DNA of 64,000 nucleotides, taken from NCBI GenBank assembly GCA_003134995.1, contig PLDC01000015.1:186001-250000 (forward strand). Direction: 5' to 3'. The notes beneath the pieces were generated by a model that was not told the DNA's origin, did no database searches, and saw only the letters and a program-made list of their open reading frames with translations. The stretch is from Acidobacteriaceae bacterium (GTDB taxonomy: Bacteria > Acidobacteriota > Terriglobia > Terriglobales > Acidobacteriaceae). Positions 17,563 through 26,505 of the stretch are shown one piece after another (the stretch's first letter is position 1; each line of letters opens with the position of its first letter). The translations under genes and the position numbers were made by a program.

Positions 17563-18313
17563 GGATCGGCGTTGGCCGTGATCTTCATTGATGTGCCTGC
17601 CCCGAGGGATCGGAAACCGCTGAGGTGGAGTGAACAACGGGCAGGAGTAGTGCGGTAACTGGTACGCCGCTATAAGCACACAAGGTATCAGAAAGCAGTT
17701 GGCCGAAGGAACACGGTAGCCAGTCAGGTGATGCAAGCAACGGTCTTAGGCGACAGCCGAACGACGACCTGGCCCACGGTAGGGATTAACCGATTGAAGC
17801 AGTCCTACAGTGACCCCTCAAGGGAGAAAGTAACCGTCAGAGCACAAAGCCAACTGAGGTCTTCTTGGGATGAAGGCAGGTCAGATGTGGAGCCAGGCAA
17901 CTGGATTTCCTGGACACGGAAGCTAGAGGGAGTGAAGACCCCACCCAAGTCGTATTTGAAGAGGAGCCCCAATCGGTGCTGTGCATGGGCTACCTGGTAA
18001 TCGCCAAGGCGCTCTGAGCGTGGCTCTCAGCGGATACCTCAACGGAAACCTCGTTATGCGTTCCTGATTGAGCTGTTGGATAATCGTAGGCATACTACGA
18101 GGGATTCAACAGCTATACGTGTGCCTATACGTTTCCTGTTGTCGTCCTGATAGAAGCTCGGTTTCCCAACATTTGCAGCCAGGATGAAGCTCACCGAGTG
18201 GAACTATTCCCCACCCTGCTTGATTTCCTGTCCAACGAGCGAACCCGTCAGAATCAGGCCAGTGAAAACCAGAAGACGCTTCATCAATTCCTCACTTCCA
18301 CTGAGCAGCCGAT
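17563..18313. other. 751-nt gap without a convincing gene; strong stem-loop at 18071-18114
   Basis: The longest plus-strand frame (17728-18000) has no ribosome binding site and looks non-coding. A 44-nt structure has outer arms AGCTGTTG (18071-18078) and CAACAGCT (18107-18114), and an inner stem TCGTAG-gcata-CTACGA (18084-18100). TATACGT occurs twice just after it. The region may hold a non-coding RNA or the remains of a gene. Confidence 0.45.
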
Positions 18314-19042
18314 TCAGTGTTTTGAGTTGGGTGCTCGATGCAAGTCAATTGTTATAGTCGGGGGGACTGCCCCCACAATCACTCCGAAGTTGGCCACAGG
18401 TGTCGAAACGGTCTGGTAACCGTCCTTGCTCACGGTCAAGTTGTCCGAAGAGGATACAAAGTTCAGAATTGCGTTACCTTCTGCACTGGTGACAGCGGAG
18501 CGGGATACCGAATTGGTGACAGCGGAGCCGGATACCGTACCTATGATCTGAGCCACCGCAGCGCCTTCAATCGGTTTGTGTGAATCCGCATCCTCGACTC
18601 TGACGTTGAGCGTGATTGCTACTCCGAATGTAATGCTACCCGGCCACACATTGTCCAACACCGACACACCCGAACTCGCAGGCAAAGTTGGGATTCCGCC
18701 CTTCGTTCCACAGACGCCGTGAATAGTGCCCTTTGGGTCATCAAGCCAACCAATGTTGACGAAAAAATTGAGATTCTTGCACGCATCTTCCTCATTGCCG
18801 CCCGTCTTGATGACTGACAACACCAGACCCGATTGGGCACGAAAGCGTTCAGCCTCTGCCGACGCTTGGTTGTTCAAGATGTTGGTGACGATATTTCCCC
18901 CCAATGCCAAGGTGGCACCAATGAGACCAACGATGAGGGGGTTCTTCCACCAAGTGACGTGAGATTCCTTTTCCTTTGCAGTGACCTCTCGCTCTTTCAA
19001 TGCGAGTTCGGCCTTCTTTAGTTCGTACTCTCGGTCTTCCAT
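18314..19042 (-). CDS. Membrane-anchored coiled-coil protein with an extracytoplasmic beta domain
   Basis: About 242 residues. The start at 19042 (MEDREYELKKAELALKER) is chosen for its GGAACGG; the frame extends to 19096. Order: a charged N-terminal coiled coil, one membrane span (NPLIVGLIGATLALGGNIV), a short helical segment (VLSVIKTGGNEEDACKNLNFFVNIGWL) and a C-terminal carboxypeptidase-regulatory-like beta-sandwich (LNVRVEDADSHKPIEGAAV). The coiled coil-TM-helical core is common in bacterial proteins of unknown role, and the added beta domain suggests a surface or periplasmic sensor. Function unknown. Confidence 0.65.
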   Translation of the reverse strand: MEDREYELKKAELALKEREVTAKEKESHVTWWKNPLIVGLIGATLALGGNIVTNILNNQASAEAERFRAQSGLVLSVIKTGGNEEDACKNLNFFVNIGWLDDPKGTIHGVCGTKGGIPTLPASSGVSVLDNVWPGSITFGVAITLNVRVEDADSHKPIEGAAVAQIIGTVSGSAVTNSVSRSAVTSAEGNAILNFVSSSDNLTVSKDGYQTVSTPVANFGVIVGAVPPTITIDLHRAPNSKH

Positions 19043-19268
19043 CACTTCCGTTCCATGGCCATGGATTTTAGCACTGCTCATCGCAGACACCCACACCAGG
19101 GTAATTCGGACCTGACGCTTCCCCGTATTTCAATGCTGACGGTGTTTGGAATCGTCGTTGATGGGCGAGTCGGCGCTCACCAGCGCACCTACCACTAGAC
19201 CATGTATTCTCCCACGGTTCGAGCCACGCATCTTGTAAGGAACTGGCCGCAGCTCATCCGGTTCAGCT

Positions 19269-19754
19269 ATGGTTAGTCATCCGATCACCCGCTCTGGTGA
19301 CGCTTGCGACTTTCAACACTTGAACATCTACACCCTCGGCTATCAGGGAGTGGACGTGGATTGTTACGTCTCAAAATTGAAAGCTGCGGGCGTCGGCATC
19401 GTCGCTGACGTGCGTGAGACTCCGTGGAGCCACAAGCGAGGATTCTGCAAGAACATTTTGAGCGGTGAGCTATCGAAGGCAGGAATCGACTACGTTCACG
19501 TCAAGTCAGCAGGCAATCCAAAAGAGAACCGACGTACGGCACCAGACTTGGCCGAGTGCTTGAGGCGCTACAGAATTTATCTCGATGAGAACCCGACAGG
19601 GATCACTGATCTAATCGACGTGATCCGCACGGCGGCGTCACGCAATCGAACAGTCTGCCTCACATGCTTTGAGCGAGACGCAGACGACTGCCATCGTTCG
19701 ATCCTCGTCGATGCGATGAAGAAGCGGATCAGGATACGTCCAGTCCACCTGTGA
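19269..19754 (+). CDS. DUF488 protein
   Basis: 161 residues. It shows the DUF488 signature: an N-terminal YTLGYQGVDVDCYVSKL strand-helix, IVADVRETPWSHK, and the CLTCFERDADDCHRSIL motif near the C-terminus. The molecular role of DUF488 is not established; it is common in defence and mobile islands. Its 3' end overlaps by 26 nt the end of the convergent gene 19729-20610. Confidence 0.88.
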   Translation: MVSHPITRSGDACDFQHLNIYTLGYQGVDVDCYVSKLKAAGVGIVADVRETPWSHKRGFCKNILSGELSKAGIDYVHVKSAGNPKENRRTAPDLAECLRRYRIYLDENPTGITDLIDVIRTAASRNRTVCLTCFERDADDCHRSILVDAMKKRIRIRPVHL

Positions 19755-20610
19755 ATCTCAACAGGTCTTCCCGTCGCTTCGGATACCACATGCCAACGAT
19801 CAGGAAACTCGCAGGGTGCATGAACAGATTACCTAAGAAGAATTTCAGATCGTGTTTCTTGAGATCGCACAAATCCTTCATCCGATCGAGTGCCTTCTCG
19901 TCACCATCCCGTCGCTGAAGTTCGCACAATCCCCAATCAAGCACTTGCATCCGATGTCCCCGGCACTCTGGGTTAGGGCACAGCCAGGAGACCTGCACTC
20001 GGTACTTCATAAATTCGAGATTCTTCATCTCCGGCGGCAGAGTCTCCTCGAACATATTTATTTGCGCCCGCTTCGCCGTTTGGGTTTTCCTGACATCGGC
20101 CAACTTCTGTTCGAAACTCTTCGCCTCTTCCTCGGAACGTTTGGCGATTTCAACCTTCGTGATTTCTCTCGGCGCTACGACTCCAATCGACGTGCCCTTT
20201 TCTTTCTGTGCCTTCTTCAAGTCTTCAACGGACTCGAACTGCCAAGACGGATCACGGAACATCAATTCCGCACGCTTACCCCATTCGTCCTGTGTGGGGT
20301 GAAGAACCTCGCCCGCTTCGATTGAGTCGCAGTCGATTCGGAAACTCTCGGGCCGAGGGTCGTCCTGCTTTCTTTTGATGTCGGCGGTGATCCACTGGTA
20401 CAGGCTGAACTGTTCCTTCTCACCACCAAGATATCTGTATGGGATGGGATAGAGACGCAGGGGTTTGCCGGATGGAAGCATCCCGGCTGTGCAGACCGTT
20501 TCGAGGTACTTGCTACTTAGCTCTGGGTAGGTCTTCGCCCAGATGAGAATCTGTTCTCTCGTATAACCTGACTTCATTGCGCTGTGAATCGATCCCGAAA
20601 CATCGTACAC
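19729..20610 (-). CDS. Conserved hypothetical protein, convergent with DUF488
   Basis: 293 residues. A charged coiled-coil segment lies at about 145-185 (EEEAKSFEQKLADVRKTQ), then a CPNPECRGH zinc-knuckle and a C-terminal FFLGNLFMHPASFLIVGMWYPKR motif. From memory, proteins with this ending occur beside DUF488 genes in other genomes, which suggests a functional pair, but I cannot verify it. It is tail-to-tail with DUF488, the 3' ends overlapping by 26 nt. Biochemical role unknown. Confidence 0.7.
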   Translation of the reverse strand: MYDVSGSIHSAMKSGYTREQILIWAKTYPELSSKYLETVCTAGMLPSGKPLRLYPIPYRYLGGEKEQFSLYQWITADIKRKQDDPRPESFRIDCDSIEAGEVLHPTQDEWGKRAELMFRDPSWQFESVEDLKKAQKEKGTSIGVVAPREITKVEIAKRSEEEAKSFEQKLADVRKTQTAKRAQINMFEETLPPEMKNLEFMKYRVQVSWLCPNPECRGHRMQVLDWGLCELQRRDGDEKALDRMKDLCDLKKHDLKFFLGNLFMHPASFLIVGMWYPKRREDLLRFTGGLDVS

Positions 20611-20826
20611 CTTTTTCTGATTCGCCAGCGCACTACTTACTCAGCAGTTTGATGACTAACGTATCGATCTCCTCCATCTTAGTTTCAAGGTGGGTAGAGG
20701 AACCGACGTTCGGCGAGTACCTGGTACACCGGCTGCCCTACCCTCTGAGTGCCGAAACTCAGCAATGATCGGGATCGGGGGGCCTCCGCACACGAGGGGT
20801 TGCATCTGGCGTCTAGGGATAGTTGT

Positions 20827-22821
20827 TCATTGGAACTGCCATTGGGCGATGTTTGAATTCCCATAATCACCCGGCTGCGACTGGTCGCCGCAAGGAATCT
20901 GCTGTATGTAGTCGTTAGCCGCTCTGGGGCCGACGTTTTGTGTCACCGTCCACGCACTCTGTACTCCGCCAACTTGGTAAGAAAGTTGAACCGTCACACT
21001 TGCGCTGTAATAAGAGTTGTTGGCGATCTCGTAATGTGCATTTGTTGTGCCATTGCACGCTGGATCAACCCAGTTTTGTGTGATACCCAGATCAGACGGT
21101 TTCGGAGTGGGCAATGCTGATCCTGACGAGCCGCCGGAACTTGGGCCGCTAGAGCGAGTGCCTCCCGACGAACTGCTAGACGAACTCGATTGCGGCTGTG
21201 TTTGGGTTGGCGGCTTCGGATAGGTGGATGTCGGTGGAGGGATGGGCTGCCTTTGTGCCGCTGCCTGTGCTGCGGATTGTTGGGCTGCGAAACGGGCTTG
21301 TTGCTGTGCCATCTTATTCGCTTCCACTTGCTGGAAAGTAGTATTTGCTGTGTTGAGCATCAGCCCCAGCGCCGAGAGGAACGAGGCTGTCTTCGAATGA
21401 TCGACAAAGTCGTCTGTCGGCTCGCTAGAGGTAGCTGCTTGAGCGTTGGCTCGATATTGAGCGTTGGCCTGCGCTTGCTCTTTTGCCAAACGCTCGATGG
21501 CGAGTTGTCGTTGGAGAGCCGAAGCAATGGTGGGGTCGTTCCAGAAGTCGGAGGCTTTCTGGGCCCATATTGGAGAACTGTTCTGCCGTTTCAATTCGGC
21601 GACTTCCGCCTGCATTCCGGCCTTGTAATCCTCGCTTGAATTGAAAGGTTGCGCTGCGTCGAATGCCTGGGTCAAGGCGTGCTCGTACGGTACTGGGGCG
21701 GTGCTCTCACCCGTGATACTCGAAATGAGCTGTGCAGCATCTTTGGCGTGTTGACCGCTTGGGCTTAAATTCAAGTACATCTGGAAGGCTGCCTTCGTCC
21801 CATGAGGCGAGATCATCCCGTTACTCTGCATCATAGACTGACCTAACAAATTGACGCCTTTCTGGTAATATGCATCCGCTCTTGTGGGATCGAGCTTGAT
21901 CGTAAGTGTAAAAGCAGAAATCGCCTCCCACCACTTTCCACTATTTGTAAGGACAGCTCCCATATTGAAAATATAATTAGCCGCATCCGTACTATCCACC
22001 TGAGCCGCTAAGGCATATTCGCTGAGCGCATCGTCAACTCTCTTTAGTTTCCAATACGCTTCTCCCAAATTGTTATGGTAGGCACCTTGCGTGGGCTTAA
22101 TCTGAATGGCCTTTTGGTAGGCAGTTATCGCTTTTATGGAATCTCCCGAGAGGCGGTACGTCTCGCCTAACTTAAACCAGAGCAGGTCTTGCGCTGCATC
22201 GACTTCCACTGCTGAGTTCAAGATCGATATCGACTGATCGATATTGCCGGACGCCATAGCTTTTTGGGCAAGAGAAAGCTGGTTGTTAAGATATTTAATT
22301 TTCTCAAAGTCGCTGGAGAACTGAGAACTTTGAACTTGCCCTTGATACCCCGGATTCTGATTCCGTACTGGTTGAGGGTCAAAATTCCCGACAAGATTTC
22401 TGCTTGTTTCCGCTCCGGGGTTAACGTCCAACCTGTTCACATCGAGTTCAACTTCGAATTCGCTGATTTGGTAAAGGATTTTTCCGGATTGTCGATCCTG
22501 GTCACTCTTATAAAGCACAACCTTGTACTTGCCCGGAGAAATGCCGAACGAAAAATATTCGCCGCTGTGATTTGTCTTGAGCGTGTATTTATTGTTGTTG
22601 TCCAACCCCACATATTCGACGACCGCACTGACAAGGGGCTTGCCCTTCGCATCGGTGCAGAGTCCCTTTATCGTTACTGTTTGGGCGTACAGAGCTTGAG
22701 CAGAAACGGCCATCAACGTCGCAATCAGAGCAAGCGGAAAGAGGATACTTCTTCGGAATCCATCCGCCCCTAAGAACCCGCCGTAGCGTAATGTCGAGTG
22801 CCGACAAAATGTGGCCTGCAT
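20827..22821 (-). CDS. Secreted TPR protein with an N-terminal beta-sandwich
   Basis: 664 residues. The start at 22821 (MQATFCRHS) has AGGA 6 nt upstream; the frame runs on to 22911. Order: signal peptide ending ALYAQ, a carboxypeptidase-regulatory-like beta-sandwich (VTIKGLCTDAKGKPLVSAVV, then SPGKYKVVLY), several TPR units at about residues 175-340 (for example AYHNNLGEAYWKLKRVDDAL), an Ala/Gln-rich helical stretch, a Pro/Ser-rich linker and a C-terminal beta domain (YYSASVTVQLSYQVGG). The plan is typical of exported acidobacterial TPR proteins, which hints that the island came from a relative of its host. Role unknown. Confidence 0.75.
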   Translation of the reverse strand: MQATFCRHSTLRYGGFLGADGFRRSILFPLALIATLMAVSAQALYAQTVTIKGLCTDAKGKPLVSAVVEYVGLDNNNKYTLKTNHSGEYFSFGISPGKYKVVLYKSDQDRQSGKILYQISEFEVELDVNRLDVNPGAETSRNLVGNFDPQPVRNQNPGYQGQVQSSQFSSDFEKIKYLNNQLSLAQKAMASGNIDQSISILNSAVEVDAAQDLLWFKLGETYRLSGDSIKAITAYQKAIQIKPTQGAYHNNLGEAYWKLKRVDDALSEYALAAQVDSTDAANYIFNMGAVLTNSGKWWEAISAFTLTIKLDPTRADAYYQKGVNLLGQSMMQSNGMISPHGTKAAFQMYLNLSPSGQHAKDAAQLISSITGESTAPVPYEHALTQAFDAAQPFNSSEDYKAGMQAEVAELKRQNSSPIWAQKASDFWNDPTIASALQRQLAIERLAKEQAQANAQYRANAQAATSSEPTDDFVDHSKTASFLSALGLMLNTANTTFQQVEANKMAQQQARFAAQQSAAQAAAQRQPIPPPTSTYPKPPTQTQPQSSSSSSSSGGTRSSGPSSGGSSGSALPTPKPSDLGITQNWVDPACNGTTNAHYEIANNSYYSASVTVQLSYQVGGVQSAWTVTQNVGPRAANDYIQQIPCGDQSQPGDYGNSNIAQWQFQ

Positions 22822-23004
22822 AATTGTCCTTCGTAAGCGCAGTCTGAGATGGGGAATTGACGTAAAAACTAGTGGGGCTGGATTCTGCCATTCGGGGAGG
22901 CGCAATGTCAATACCTTTCGGGCGAGCTCGTCGAACCCCAGTAGTCGCCCATGGTGATGCAGGCAACGAACCGTGGCAAAGCACCTGTGTAAGGAAAAGT
23001 GCCC

Positions 23005-23218
23005 ATGTCTGAAGAAATCTTGACAATGAACGAAGCGGCGGCGATTCTGAAGATGACCGAGAAGCAGGTTTTACGAGTTGACCAGGCGACGGAGCATCGA
23101 ACGAATGGAACATCCGGTTCCAGCTTTTAACACTCGTGCGAAGGCGAAGCGCATCCGCAGATCAGACTTGATGGTTTGGCTTGACACGTTGGCGAAGAAT
23201 TCACTCGATCTGCCATAA
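23005..23218 (+). pseudogene. Excisionase/MerR-like HTH gene with a one-base frameshift
   Basis: From ATG 23005 (AAGGA upstream) the frame reads MSEEILTMNEAAAILKMTEKQV, the N-terminus of HTH_17 excisionases, but then leaves the family and stops after 41 codons. Skipping one T in the TTTT run at 23069-23072 restores YELTRRRSIERMEHPVPAFN, then KAKRIRRSDLMVWLDTLAKN and a stop at 23218. That is the complete second half of such a protein (about 70 residues). It is either a frameshift mutation, a programmed +1 shift or a sequencing error. It lies 7 nt before the SRAP gene. Confidence 0.75.
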
Positions 23219-23225
23219 TCTTTCA

Positions 23226-23933
23226 ATGTGCGGACGCTACCGACTGTCTCGAAGGAAACAGCTTGTCGAGGAATACTTCGAGACGGCATCCCACGAACCT
23301 GAGTGGAATCCCCGCTACAACATCGCACCAACCCAACCTGTCCCCGTCATCCGCCAGAACCCGAAAGAACCCCACCGGGAATTGTCGCTGATGCGCTGGG
23401 GACTCATTCCCTCTTGGGCGAAGGATATGTCGGGCGCAGCGATGATGATTAACGCCAGATCGGAGACGGCGGCGACCAAGCCAGCGTTCCGTGATCCACT
23501 CGCTAACCGCAGATGCCTCATCCCGGCGGACGGGTTTTACGAGTGGCAGCGGACGGGAAAAGCGAAGCAGCCGTACTGCTTTGAGGTCAACGACGGGGCG
23601 TTGTTCGCATTCGCAGGGCTTTGGGATTGTTGGAAAGATCCGAGCGGGCAGTGGATCAAGTCATGCTCGATACTGACGACGACCCCGAACGCAGTGACTT
23701 CCTCCGTTCACGACCGGATGCCGGTCATTCTCGATCCAGACTGTTACGATCTGTGGCTCGATCCGGGGATGCACCACATGAGAGCAGTGTCCGAAATGCT
23801 GAAGCCGTATGACGCCAGGATGATGCGGTGCTACCCGGTGAGCAATCGGGTCAACTCCGTTGCGAATGATGACGCAGAGTGTTCGACGCCTACTCAGATC
23901 ACTCCAGTTCAGACGCAGACGACTCTCTTCTAA
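23226..23933 (+). CDS. SRAP-domain abasic-site-binding protein (YedK/HMCES family)
   Basis: 235 residues from ATG 23226, so Cys2 follows the initiator as the family requires. Catalytic residues seen: Cys2 (MCGRY), Asn76 (INARSE), Glu106 (GFYEW) and His162 (VHDRMPVIL), with WNPRYNIAPTQ at residues 27-37. YedK/HMCES proteins bind single-stranded DNA and form a covalent thiazolidine link to abasic sites through Cys2. SRAP genes are frequent in mobile elements and prophages. It follows the excisionase-like frame by 7 nt and is convergent with the 205-residue gene after it. Confidence 0.95.
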   Translation: MCGRYRLSRRKQLVEEYFETASHEPEWNPRYNIAPTQPVPVIRQNPKEPHRELSLMRWGLIPSWAKDMSGAAMMINARSETAATKPAFRDPLANRRCLIPADGFYEWQRTGKAKQPYCFEVNDGALFAFAGLWDCWKDPSGQWIKSCSILTTTPNAVTSSVHDRMPVILDPDCYDLWLDPGMHHMRAVSEMLKPYDARMMRCYPVSNRVNSVANDDAECSTPTQITPVQTQTTLF

Positions 23934-24551
23934 TTATTTCGACTTCAGATGCTCGATGGCCTTACCAATCCACCAAGCTATTTCGTGCCCTGTAAGGGCG
24001 AAGCACACCCCTTCGGCGATAGCGATGTAGACAATATGTTCTCCTAGACCGCCCAGCTTATGTCGCAGCCATTGTTTACGCAGAGCAACCTGCACACCAA
24101 CTACACTGAGCCAGCCTAGAAGTTTCTTCCGTGTGGAAACTTCGTTATAGATGGCCAACGCTTCAGCGGACTCGATCTCGGGATGCTTCAACGCTATCCG
24201 CAGGTACTCCCCGTGAGCGGCATCGGGGTTCTCTAGGGCTTTCAGATAGTAGAGGCCGAAGGCCGTGAGGCCATAGCGTCGAACGCTGCCGTCCATCGGG
24301 GATGGACGAGTTGCTGGAATGAAGTGAATGAAACTCATCCCTGGTCGCTGTTTGATTAAGGCTTGGCTGGGAGGTTCAGGACCATCCCAAAAAGGCGGGC
24401 CACGAAGGAGAGTATCAAGCTGTGCCCAGACAATCCGTGTTGTCCAGTCGTTGGCAATTACCACCATCGAAGGTTTGAAATCTTCACCCGAATGGTCACG
24501 AACCCAACGGAGAAGGACGGTCGAGCTAACTCGAAGCGTTGTCGGTCTCAT
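23934..24551 (-). CDS. Hypothetical protein, third gene of the HEPN/PIN-like unit
   Basis: 205 residues, beginning immediately 6 nt after the PIN-like gene stop, so probably in its operon. The first 130 residues look mixed alpha/beta (WVRDHSGEDFKPSMVVIANDW). Two hydrophobic helices near the C-terminus (LLGWLSVVGVQVAL and HIVYIAIAEGVCFALTG) could be membrane-associated. No family recognised. A third small component of the module is one possible role. Confidence 0.6.
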   Translation of the reverse strand: MRPTTLRVSSTVLLRWVRDHSGEDFKPSMVVIANDWTTRIVWAQLDTLLRGPPFWDGPEPPSQALIKQRPGMSFIHFIPATRPSPMDGSVRRYGLTAFGLYYLKALENPDAAHGEYLRIALKHPEIESAEALAIYNEVSTRKKLLGWLSVVGVQVALRKQWLRHKLGGLGEHIVYIAIAEGVCFALTGHEIAWWIGKAIEHLKSK

Positions 24552-24557
24552 CGTTGT

Positions 24558-25061
24558 CTATCCGATGGAAGGTAAAGACTTATACCACTCGGCATCAATC
24601 GCCAGATCATGCTGGCAGTGTTCGCAACGTTCAAACTTCCTCACCGTAATTTTTCCTTCACTCGTGATTTTGACGCACAGATTCGCCCACATCGCAGCCT
24701 TCCAAGTTAGTCTCCAGCCTCCGAGTTTCACGCCGCTCCGAATCTTCGCTTTTGCAAATGCTCGCTGTCTCTGAAGGTCAGCGTTGGGAATAATCACCAA
24801 TCCCCAGCAGTCTTCACATCGTGGGAAGATGCTCCGGTTCTGGGCCTCCAGCATGAACCGAATGAAGTCGTTTTCGTTCGAGGTTATGACGGTCTTGCCT
24901 TCATCTCGGGCCTCTTTGACCGTCTCCCGGTCATATTTCTTGGTCGTCAACACTCCGTCGGGAAAGAATTTCTTCACCACTTCCGAGTTCGAGTCTTTGT
25001 CATAGATGAAGCCCCTCCAGTTATTCTCATCCTCGTATAGCTGATACGCCTTCACGTTCAT
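24558..25061 (-). CDS. PIN-like (DUF5615/Mut7-C type) protein with a Cys cluster
   Basis: 167 residues. The first two thirds match the PIN-like arrangement: an N-terminal strand with DKDS, FPDGVLTTKKYDRETVKEARDEG, then TVITSNENDF (the family's TxDxDF strand) and CWGLVIIP. PIN-like domains are metal-dependent ribonucleases. The C-terminus adds CEHCQHD, a possible zinc knuckle together with CEDC. It overlaps the HEPN gene by 4 nt (25058-25061), so the two are coupled. Confidence 0.65.
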   Translation of the reverse strand: MNVKAYQLYEDENNWRGFIYDKDSNSEVVKKFFPDGVLTTKKYDRETVKEARDEGKTVITSNENDFIRFMLEAQNRSIFPRCEDCWGLVIIPNADLQRQRAFAKAKIRSGVKLGGWRLTWKAAMWANLCVKITSEGKITVRKFERCEHCQHDLAIDAEWYKSLPSIG

Positions 25062-26398
25062 GGTTGTCCCGCCTTCAAACTGTCTTCCAACTCTCTCAAT
25101 CGCTTCTTGCTCTGCTTCCTGTCGAGGCCGTATTCGTAGAGCCAGAAATCGTCCCGGCTGTCACGATCTTTGAACTTATCCCGCCAGCCACGCTTCAGAA
25201 TTTCGATGACCGTTTTGCGGATGACAAACGTAGCGGCTTCAGCGAGAGCTTCTAGGCCGACTACTCCTTGACCGAGGGGATGCGGAATCGGGACAAAATG
25301 TGAGTCGGAAACCTTCTGACCGTGAGCGGAGGCATTGCGTACCTCGTAGATCAGCGGCACCATTCCCCCGAGAGTGTGAAGGCTGTCGGGTGAGGCGTAG
25401 AAGTACGTTGGGATATCTCCCTTTTCGTAAATCGGGCAGTTGTGTCCGTCCAGAAGACTCTTGTTTCCGAAGAACGCATAAATCCTTGCCATCGCAGCGT
25501 CCTCATTGCTACCGTAGAGCGCCTCGATAGCAGACCACCAGAGAATGTGTCGGGCTTTCCAGTAAGAGAGTGCATAACCCTCGCCGTATAGCTGCACCGC
25601 CATCCTCAAGGGTTCGTAGTCTGGCATTCTGCCGTCTTGATCCGTTCGGTAAAGCTCCATGAACTCGGGAAGAATTGAGATCAGCAGGCGGATGTCCTTT
25701 TCTCGGACTCCGAATATCTTTTGAATCTCTGGCACATCCGCAAGGTCTTCTCGAACGCTGAATCCTTGCGGGTCAAAAGTGCCATCAGCCTTTATGATGC
25801 CCCGAATGTTCATCACTCGACTTTTTCTGGTTGGTCGAATCAATGACAAACATGAGCCAGCGGACTCGATTAACCAAGTCGAGGGATCTAGGACTCCTTC
25901 ATCGCTCGGGTTGGAAGAGGAGCGACGATGCACAATTGCAAACTTGATGGATTCGAGGGAGTTTGCCGTCCGTTTCGATACGCCGCAGTCAGCCTTCCAA
26001 AGCGAAAAGGTCTTCTCTGCAATCAGGTGGGATAGGTTCTCAATCGTAAGGTTCTCGGACGCCAAAATCGGGTAAGGTCCAATGAGCGGAGGTTCTTCAT
26101 CCAAGCCGAAAGAATTTGCGTTAACCGGGGTGAATTGAATCTTGTCGTACAAGGCTGGCGGTTTCTCCATCACACTTTCTTCACACCAAGTGCCGAAGCT
26201 CGCAGGATCGAGTTTGACCACTACGCCCTGCCCCACAGCATCATCGAGTAGAGCAGGCGGCAGATTCAGAATGACCTCCCCATAGTGCGTGATGTCGCCG
26301 ACTTGATATGGGGATTCCCTCTCAACGATGTCAATCGTCCTGTACGGTCCCGGTGTCGGGAACTGCTCCTTAGTGCTTGCAAGTATTTTGATTCGCAT
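25058..26398 (-). CDS. HEPN-domain protein, ApeA-like layout
   Basis: 446 residues. The C-terminal third shows the HEPN helices (ALSYWKARHILWWSAIEALYG) and the RN-AxAH motif (Arg354, His359 in YEVRNASAHG), the RxxxxH active site of HEPN ribonucleases. The N-terminal about 200 residues are beta-rich (YRTIDIVERESPYQVGDITHYG), a plan shared with ApeA-type antiphage proteins. HEPN enzymes cut RNA, often as toxins or abortive-infection effectors. The start at 26398 has GAAGGA about 5 nt upstream. It is divergent from the AlbA_2 gene (107 nt apart) and coupled to the PIN-like gene. Confidence 0.7.
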   Translation of the reverse strand: MRIKILASTKEQFPTPGPYRTIDIVERESPYQVGDITHYGEVILNLPPALLDDAVGQGVVVKLDPASFGTWCEESVMEKPPALYDKIQFTPVNANSFGLDEEPPLIGPYPILASENLTIENLSHLIAEKTFSLWKADCGVSKRTANSLESIKFAIVHRRSSSNPSDEGVLDPSTWLIESAGSCLSLIRPTRKSRVMNIRGIIKADGTFDPQGFSVREDLADVPEIQKIFGVREKDIRLLISILPEFMELYRTDQDGRMPDYEPLRMAVQLYGEGYALSYWKARHILWWSAIEALYGSNEDAAMARIYAFFGNKSLLDGHNCPIYEKGDIPTYFYASPDSLHTLGGMVPLIYEVRNASAHGQKVSDSHFVPIPHPLGQGVVGLEALAEAATFVIRKTVIEILKRGWRDKFKDRDSRDDFWLYEYGLDRKQSKKRLRELEDSLKAGQP

Positions 26399-26505
26399 TC
26401 CTTCTCTCTCAGTGGACTCGGGTCCACTCTTCGCTCATTATCATACGAAGTGTTGTTGCTGTATGTTGGTACATCGACCCCACGAGCGGAGCAGGCTGGT
26501 GACAA

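Noticed and set aside
17728..18000. 90-residue frame in the island gap
   Set aside because: No ribosome binding site, Trp- and Arg-rich composition unlike neighbours, and stem-loops nearby.
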